The notes under the pieces were generated by a model, which saw only the letters and a list, made by a program, of their open reading frames with translations, was not told the origin of the DNA and ran no database searches. A stretch of 64,000 nt of DNA. Origin: Pholiota molesta (taxonomy: Eukaryota > Basidiomycota > Agaricomycetes > Agaricales > Strophariaceae). Positions 58,531 to 64,000 of this stretch are shown one piece after another (the stretch's first letter is position 1; each line of letters opens with the position of its first letter). Location of the stretch: assembly GCA_014925825.1 (NCBI GenBank), contig JACGCK010000108.1, forward strand, positions 96,324 through 160,323, written 5' to 3'. The position numbers and the translations under genes are program-made.

Positions 58531-58532
58531 TT
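58519..58532. repeat. Left target-site duplication of LINE
   Basis: CGCGTCCGTTAGTT, repeated at 60828-60841; includes the stop codon of the upstream gene. Confidence 0.88.
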
Positions 58533-58826
58533 TTTTTTTTTTTTTTTTTTGAATCCATTCACTGTCCATTGAGGCCTTAGCCTTATGTAGGACGTCTACC
58601 TATGTACTGTCTAAAATGCCCATGTCTATATACATTGTGTCTAACTCGACGACTGCTTTTGGGCCGCTAAGGAGTGGCTCGCATGCACGTCAGGCGTGCT
58701 GTGTTTAGGGTTGTTTTAAGGTATTATATGCTTTAAGGTATGAGAAAAAGGGAAGAGAAAAGAGGAAGGAGAAGAATGGTATGGTACAGTGTTGGGGTGC
58801 GAATTATTTACAGTGGAAGAGAAAAC

Positions 58827-58827
<1 letters not shown>

Positions 58828-58857
<30 letters not shown>

Positions 58858-58910
58858 AAGAAGAAAAGGAAAAGGAAAAGGAGAAGGAGAGAGGGAGAGA
58901 GGGGGGAGAG
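58828..58910. repeat. GA-rich simple repeat in LINE 3' UTR
   Basis: Runs of GAGAGA and GAAAAGG-type units on the plus strand. Confidence 0.8.
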
Positions 58911-59059
58911 GTGGTGTGGGCTCGGGGTGTGCATTGGTGGTTCTATGCCCATGCTATTCCAATGGGATTTGCGTCTTCGTTGGGTTGTTCTTCATGCTCC
59001 TGCTCTGGTAGCTCCACGTCGCCATGTGATTCTTCGAAGCGCTTCGTGCTCTTTATGTA

Positions 59060-60827
59060 TCATAGTACATGCCGTATGGTGTGTTTGTCGCCTAGCAGAT
59101 TCATGCCTATGTCCCTGTCAGGACCGATGTCGGATTTGAGCTGTCTTCGTTGGTTTCGGTATGCGCTGCAGTATTTGATGAAATGGATAGGTGTCTCTGA
59201 GTCTCTCTTGCATTGCTGGCACGTCGGGCTGTCTTCGAGTTTGAAACGATGCAGGTATGCTGCGAGTGGTACATGTCCTGTTCTGAGCTGAGTTAGTATA
59301 CTTGCACTGCACCTTGGTATTTGCTTGCAGATCTTCCTGTATTTGGACGAGGGCATGGTTGAGTCGATGGCCGCTATCCGTTCGTATCTCATGGATTTCT
59401 TGAAGGTCTTCTCCGTTAGGACTTTGAGTCTTCGTTTGAGTTCCTGACGTATTGCCGCCTTGCTGGCCGGTAGGTCCTTTTTGAGGAGGCCTTTTGTTGC
59501 TCGTTTGTTTGCTTCGCTTCCTTCGGTTGCCTTTTTGGCTTGTGCATCGACTCGTTCGCTTCCTGGTATCTTCTCGTGGCCTGGGACCCATCGGAACTTG
59601 ATTGTGATATGGGGGTGTTTTTCTCTGATTCGCCGGTGTTCGTTCTGTATTTCGTCGATGAGATATGATCCTGGCTGAGGCTTTCTTCGGTCGTGTGCCT
59701 GTAGTGATGCCTGGTTGTCTACTGCTATGCTGGCAGTTGTTCTCATGTGTCGTGGTATGGTTTTTGCCTGTTCGCTCAGCAGCTGGAGCCCTAGGAGCTG
59801 CCTGATGCATTCCCCTTCGAATACTGTGTGTTCCTTGATCGTTCCTAGATGCCTTCTTGCTATCAGTTCTGTACGTGCCTCTTTCCAGTGCCACAGTACG
59901 GCGGCTGCGCCGACTTTTCCGTCTTGCCCGGATCCATCTGTGTATATGATGATGCCGCTGTTGTCTTCTTCGTCAAGTTTGATGGCTTCTTCTCTTGTGC
60001 TGGCGATGTTGGCGGAGATGGGGGGTTTCCACTTCGGTGGTTTGGTGATGGTGTCGATGGTTTCTATCTTCTTTTTGAAGAGTTTGCTGGAGTTCATGAC
60101 GATGTGGAGTGGTGACGGGTGTCGCCTAGGAATGCCTCGCTTCGTGGCTCTGATGTGGCCATATAGGGGGTGTGTTGCTGGTAGTGTTGCCATTCGAAGG
60201 GCTGCTATCTGACAGATGCGCTGTATGTGGATCTGGAGGGGTGTCATGTCAGCGTGTGCAAGTAGTAGGTCAGTCGGAGTAGTTCTTAGCGCTCCGGTAG
60301 TTTGGATGGCTGCTTGTCTCTGGACCGTCTCCATTTTGGCGATGGTGCCGTTCATTCCTCGTGGTCGCTTTCCGTTCTTCATTGGGGGAGGGGGGCACCA
60401 TATGTCAGCGGCATATAGCATGCTTGTGGTTACGCTTGTGTAGTACATTCGTCTCGCATACTCGCCCTGCATTCCTGTCGCGTTTTTGGAGAGTCGCCGG
60501 ATTTGTCGTACCAGCTTCGTGCCTTTCTCGAGTGCATAGTTGGCGTGTTCTTTGAATCTCAGCTCGGTGTCGAGTAGGACTCCTAGGAATTTGTGGAGTC
60601 CAGAGGCGGTGATCCACTGTCCGTCGAGGTTGATTCGTGCTGGTGGTTGCTTTTTCTTCTTGTTGGGGTGCTCGTCCGTCGGGTCTGGGATCATTTTCCT
60701 GGTTAGCATCATGAAGACAAATTTATCATACTCATATGTGGAGTGGTGGGTTCTCGCCCATGTGAGGGGTCCTTCGGGTCTGTGGAACAGCTCGTGTAGT
60801 CGTTCCGTGGCTTCTTCTATGTCTTTT
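59060..60827 (-). CDS. LINE ORF2 fragment: RT thumb region plus RNase H
   Basis: Open from the truncation point to 59060 (first internal Met at 60712). Motifs: FVFMMLTRK and HKFLGVLLDTELRFKEH (end of RT), YADIWCPPPP, RNase H residues in IIYTDGSGQDGKVGAAAVL, FEGECIRQLLGLQLL, AVDNQASLQAH and WVPGHEKIPGSERVDAQAKKA, and CQQCKRDSETPIHFIKYC at the end. The frame is intact over about 590 codons, so the insertion is young, but without the RT core it cannot move by itself. Confidence 0.88.
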
Positions 60828-60841
60828 CGCGTCCGTTAGTT
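60828..60841. repeat. Right target-site duplication of LINE
   Basis: CGCGTCCGTTAGTT; beyond it the original 3' flank of the viroplasmin-domain gene continues. Confidence 0.88.
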
Positions 60842-60978
60842 ACAATAGCTAGCCATTGTATGCTTGTCCCTAATGAATGGATCTGTGGTTATTACTCCAA
60901 CTCGCTATTGCACTCAGAATTTTGAATCTACAATCGATATCTTAGATATTCCAACTTAACTACAAGGAAGTCAATGTA

Positions 60979-61756
60979 TCAATGATCTTCTGTATCGCTA
61001 GCTACAGGCAAAGATTCATTGTCATCTTCAAAGCATTCTCGTCCTTCTTCTTGACAGATTTCTGCATACCTTAAAGATATTATCAGCGTGTTAATATTAC
61101 AAATGATCAACATATATAAATAGTTACTTACCAGCTATTGAGGTCTTCGGAACCAAGTCTGCCATATTCCTCCATCCGTGCTGCCCGTTGTGCCCTTCCA
61201 ATAATAAATTAGCACTGATTATATACAATGGAGCATTGCCCACCTAAACTCTACCAAAGGTAATCCATCGAATGTTGCCTCTGGAATGCCCTTTTGACCT
61301 CGCTCAGAATTATTTTCAGATGAAGACTCGGACTGTTCATCTGAGTCGGACTCGCACGAGGAATTGGGAAGTTCGCTTTCTGAGCTTGGTGAGTGATGTT
61401 CTTTGAGTGATACGCGAGGTGTGTTTTGTTTGTTGCTCAACGTTCTCGGCTGCTGCTTAGTCGGTCTAACCGTTGGAGGCTTTGAGGACAGCGGCGACTG
61501 CGCTACTAAGCTGGGTACCTCCATTAAAACTTCCGAATTCTTGCTGATCCTTTCTTGAGGGTTAGCGCCTAATTTTCGAGACGCCCTGAGCTGCCTCATA
61601 TGAAGCTTTGACTTTTCTCGCAAAGAGCGCCGTTTCCTTCAATTAAATACGGCATAAGAATGTGTATGAACTTGAAATGGACACTGCTCACTTTTGGTAG
61701 TATCTTGCGCAAGCCGCACGATGGGATTCTTTCTTCTCAGCCTCTGTCAGAACCAT
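60979..61756 (-). CDS. Small protein with basic N-terminus and acidic serine-rich centre
   Basis: Four exons on the minus strand: 61756..61692, 61636..61244, 61194..61132, 61069..60979; 203 aa, frame exact. N-terminus MVLTEAEKKESHRAACARYYQKKRRSLREKSKLHMRQLRASRK looks like a bZIP-type basic region or a transposon-associated DNA-binding segment; no leucine zipper is clear. The centre is Ser/Glu/Asp-rich (SCESDSDEQSESSSENNSE). The end has RAQRAARMEEYGRLGSEDLNSWYAEICQEEG. Not recognised as a named family. It is convergent with the viroplasmin-domain gene, and the LINE now separates the two 3' ends. Confidence 0.65.
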
Positions 61757-62619
61757 GGTGGTAGAAGCTTATTGAAAGTCGACCAGCATTCATGCAACTG
61801 AGTTGTTCCAAAAAGGAAATATGTTTGCGATGTTGAAACGAAGCATCATAAGTTTGCGATAAGTTTCTGATAGGTAAGCAATAACACTACATGTAGAGTG
61901 TTTCCCACTCTGTAACTAGGTTTTATGGAATCTATGAACAATAATCTACAATATGAGATATATTCGAGAAATAAGCAATTTTTACAGCAAGACGGCATTT
62001 CCAACTTGAAGGATCATGCTCACCATGATGGCCACTCGACATATCTCGGACACAAACAGGTTCATTAATTCTGCTCACCAAAAAAAACCATGGAAATTTA
62101 ATCTACATACTTGAGTGAACATATACATGTCCTTTGCGTATCTGTAGCAATAGTATTTGTTGTTGAAAATGAGGTATATCACAAACATATCGCAAACATA
62201 TCGCAAACATGTCGCAAACTCGGCGGTACGTCCCAAGTTTAATATTGCAGTTTAACCTCCAGCAAGACAGCTACATCACTGATAGAACACAATAATTAAA
62301 TCTAATCATTTTGGTGAATATGTTCCGAGTTTTTGTTTGAGTAACAGGCAGTATACGCCGTGTATGTCATTCGAGCAAAATCTTACTGCAAACATATTGC
62401 AAACATATTGCAAACATATACCAGCTGTATCACAAACATGTTGCAGGCAACTCAAACTCTTATAGGGTGCATTTAACTAAACTCATTTATGTATCCTGTA
62501 GTATCCTCACAGCATGATCTTATTTCGCAATCACTGGTACTACACTAAACAGATCTATGCTACCACAGTCATTTCTTCGTCAGAGCTGGAGATGCTGATC
62601 ACGTCGGGTTCGAAGACGC
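61757..62619. other. AT-rich spacer with short AAACATAT-type repeats
   Basis: Clusters of GCAAACATAT(C/T) occur at about 62180-62220 and 62385-62450, and inverted GTTTGCGAT copies near 61825 and 61850. No gene found. Confidence 0.5.
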
Positions 62620-64000
62620 TGAGAGGCTTGCTATCGGGCAAGACACGAAATCAAAACACACACAACACCAGCGGAGTGAGATCTATACTCTGAGATCGAG
62701 CGACGCTCTCAAACAAAACAAAGAAACCTTCTCTTTAGGGTGGGGTACTAGGTGGGGTGTCTTAATGACTTATCTCAGAACGATATCAATGCCCCAAGTT
62801 CGTTTGTATAGGGTTTAGGGATATATTCAGAGGCTTTTAGTTTTGGAAACTTTGAACTTTGAACTTATCACTGGGTGAACAAGTAAAGTGTATGGGTTTA
62901 TAAGTGTTTTAGGGTTCTCTGATGATCCAACTGCGAATGCGAATGACAATCGTCGAGTTTAAGAGTCAAACAAGAGAAAGAGATGGACGTCGTCGTTCAC
63001 TTTTCGACTATTCCACAGTCACTGCGACTGTATGGCTACCGAGTGGGTTTCTGACCACTATGACTACCACAGCAACACTGGCTGTATTGACTACCGACGG
63101 CACTCTGTCCGTATGACTTCCAAATCTGATCTCTCTTTTACTCTCTGAACTCTCTGATGCAACTCTTTGGATTCTCTTTCAAACTCTGAAGTCAAACGAT
63201 ATTTATCCTATTATCTCAACTAGGGCGCAACGCCTCTTTGTGATCTAATGGGTACCAATTGCTTGTTATTACAGGTAAAAGCGACGCTAATTTATAGTAC
63301 ATGGGTTGTATGCGATATCTCTGAAAATAAAATAGAAACAAAGAAAGAACAAACAGTCTAAGCGAAGCTTGGGTCTAGGGTTTTGACCTGATGACCCAAG
63401 TCCCACATGGTATGGTCCAAGGGTATTTCCTTTTGGGTTTCTCTTTAGTGCCCCCTGTGTTTAGAGTCCTATCACTGGCCAACGAAGGCTCACGCGACAG
63501 TTCTGTTTTTAGAATTGGCGCGGTACATCAACCATCGCCTATTTATAGTGTTGTTTCGACACTAAGCGCCAACCTTCGGTCTCCTCCTTCAGAAATGCCG
63601 AAGTCGACCGGTCCGGTTCGGTTGTTTGGGTTATGCCGGAATACACGTGATACGCACGCCGCTATAGCGCCTTCTGATGCGTATCGCGTGGCAGTGAGGC
63701 GCCCGTACGGACCCACAAAGAGAAGCTGTTCTGAGAACCGCCTTTTAATGAAATTTAATTATCCAAAGAGCCTCCTCTCCTGTAGATGATATGAGTCGGC
63801 AATGGTTTCCGCGTTTTTGCTATCTCCCGGTTTAATAAGTATTCTCTTTTAGGTCCGAGCGATACTCATTTGCCATTGTCATAGTGCGTGTTGCCCATCT
63901 GGTATGGAGGAGATCTCTTTGTACGCGAGGTACGTCCGACAGGCTTCTCAGACGTCTACTCGCTTCTCGATTCCATGTTTCAAAGGTAAAATGACACTTT
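62620..64000 (-). repeat. Third gypsy LTR, inverted, cut by window end
   Basis: Reverse complement of the 1,419-bp LTR, complete at its 3' end (CCTCTCA at 62620) and missing about the first 40 bp, which lie beyond 64000. The sequence left of it does not match the internal leader, so it is either the 3' LTR of a minus-strand element extending to the right or a solo LTR. It shares the 3' LTR variants of the full element. Confidence 0.9.

Larger units (their letters stand above)
58533..60827 (-). mobile_element. 5'-truncated non-LTR retrotransposon (LINE)
   Basis: Minus-orientation insertion with a poly(A) tail (T run about 58531-58552) and a 14-bp target duplication, the signature of target-primed reverse transcription. 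It begins inside the reverse transcriptase (RKDIEEATERLHELFHRPEGPL) and carries the RT C-terminal part, RNase H and a Cys-rich end. The 3' UTR contains a purine/pyrimidine-biased simple repeat (GA-rich on the plus strand, about 58828-58910). RNase H after RT suggests a Tad1/I-like clade. Confidence 0.9.

Noticed and set aside
62180..62450. CRISPR-like array
   Set aside because: Very short AT-rich motifs with irregular spacing in a eukaryotic genome; no repeat-spacer structure.

Overview
The window looks like the nuclear genome of a mushroom-forming basidiomycete (Agaricomycetes). Coding genes are split by many short GT-AG introns (about 47-80 nt, often with CTGAC/CTNA branch motifs). The families fit that group: NACHT NTPase, F-box proteins, DUF6589 proteins, an NCS1 permease, an old-yellow-enzyme, and Ty3/gypsy, hAT-like and LINE elements. 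All exon models were made by eye from splice sites and reading-frame continuity.

Layout. 1-4061: 3' part of a large serine-rich gene. 4913-15302: a duplicated district holding two intact four-exon F-box paralogues in opposite orientation (4913-6192 and 12901-14148), a degenerate repeat array (about 6890-8190), a complete serine-rich gene (9216-11897) and, after the second F-box gene, a partial copy of that serine-rich gene. The partial copy is split by a 5.94-kb DNA transposon (15303-21240) with a 9-bp target duplication. That transposon carries a RecQ-type helicase gene and a convergent DUF6589-type gene with four frameshifts. 21943-23874: NACHT gene. 26294-27320: survival-motor-neuron (SMN) homologue.

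27615-36197: a possible nitrogen-scavenging cluster of amidase, flavin oxidoreductase (OYE), PuuE/allantoinase-type polysaccharide deacetylase (5' end disrupted) and NCS1 nucleobase/allantoin permease. A 903-bp hAT-like MITE sits 8 bp upstream of the permease start codon. A decayed deacetylase fragment lies further on.

38139-52717: a hAT-like element (17-bp TIR, 8-bp TSD) into which a 13.18-kb Ty3/gypsy LTR retrotransposon (39033-52207) has inserted. The retrotransposon has gag, protease and RT-RNaseH-integrase ORFs in three frames. Between pol and the 3' LTR it also has two spliced genes on the antisense strand, each with its own TATA-like box; this is the most unusual feature in the window. 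A third LTR of the same family, inverted, fills 62620-64000.

52718-62619: a 66-bp minisatellite, a tRNA-like (SINE-type) Pol III module with an A-rich tail, a Gly/Arg-rich multi-exon gene, a small viroplasmin/RNase H1-N-domain gene whose stop codon lies in the target duplication of a 5'-truncated LINE, and a small basic/acidic gene. The right half is largely an accumulation of recent, nested insertions around small lineage-specific genes.
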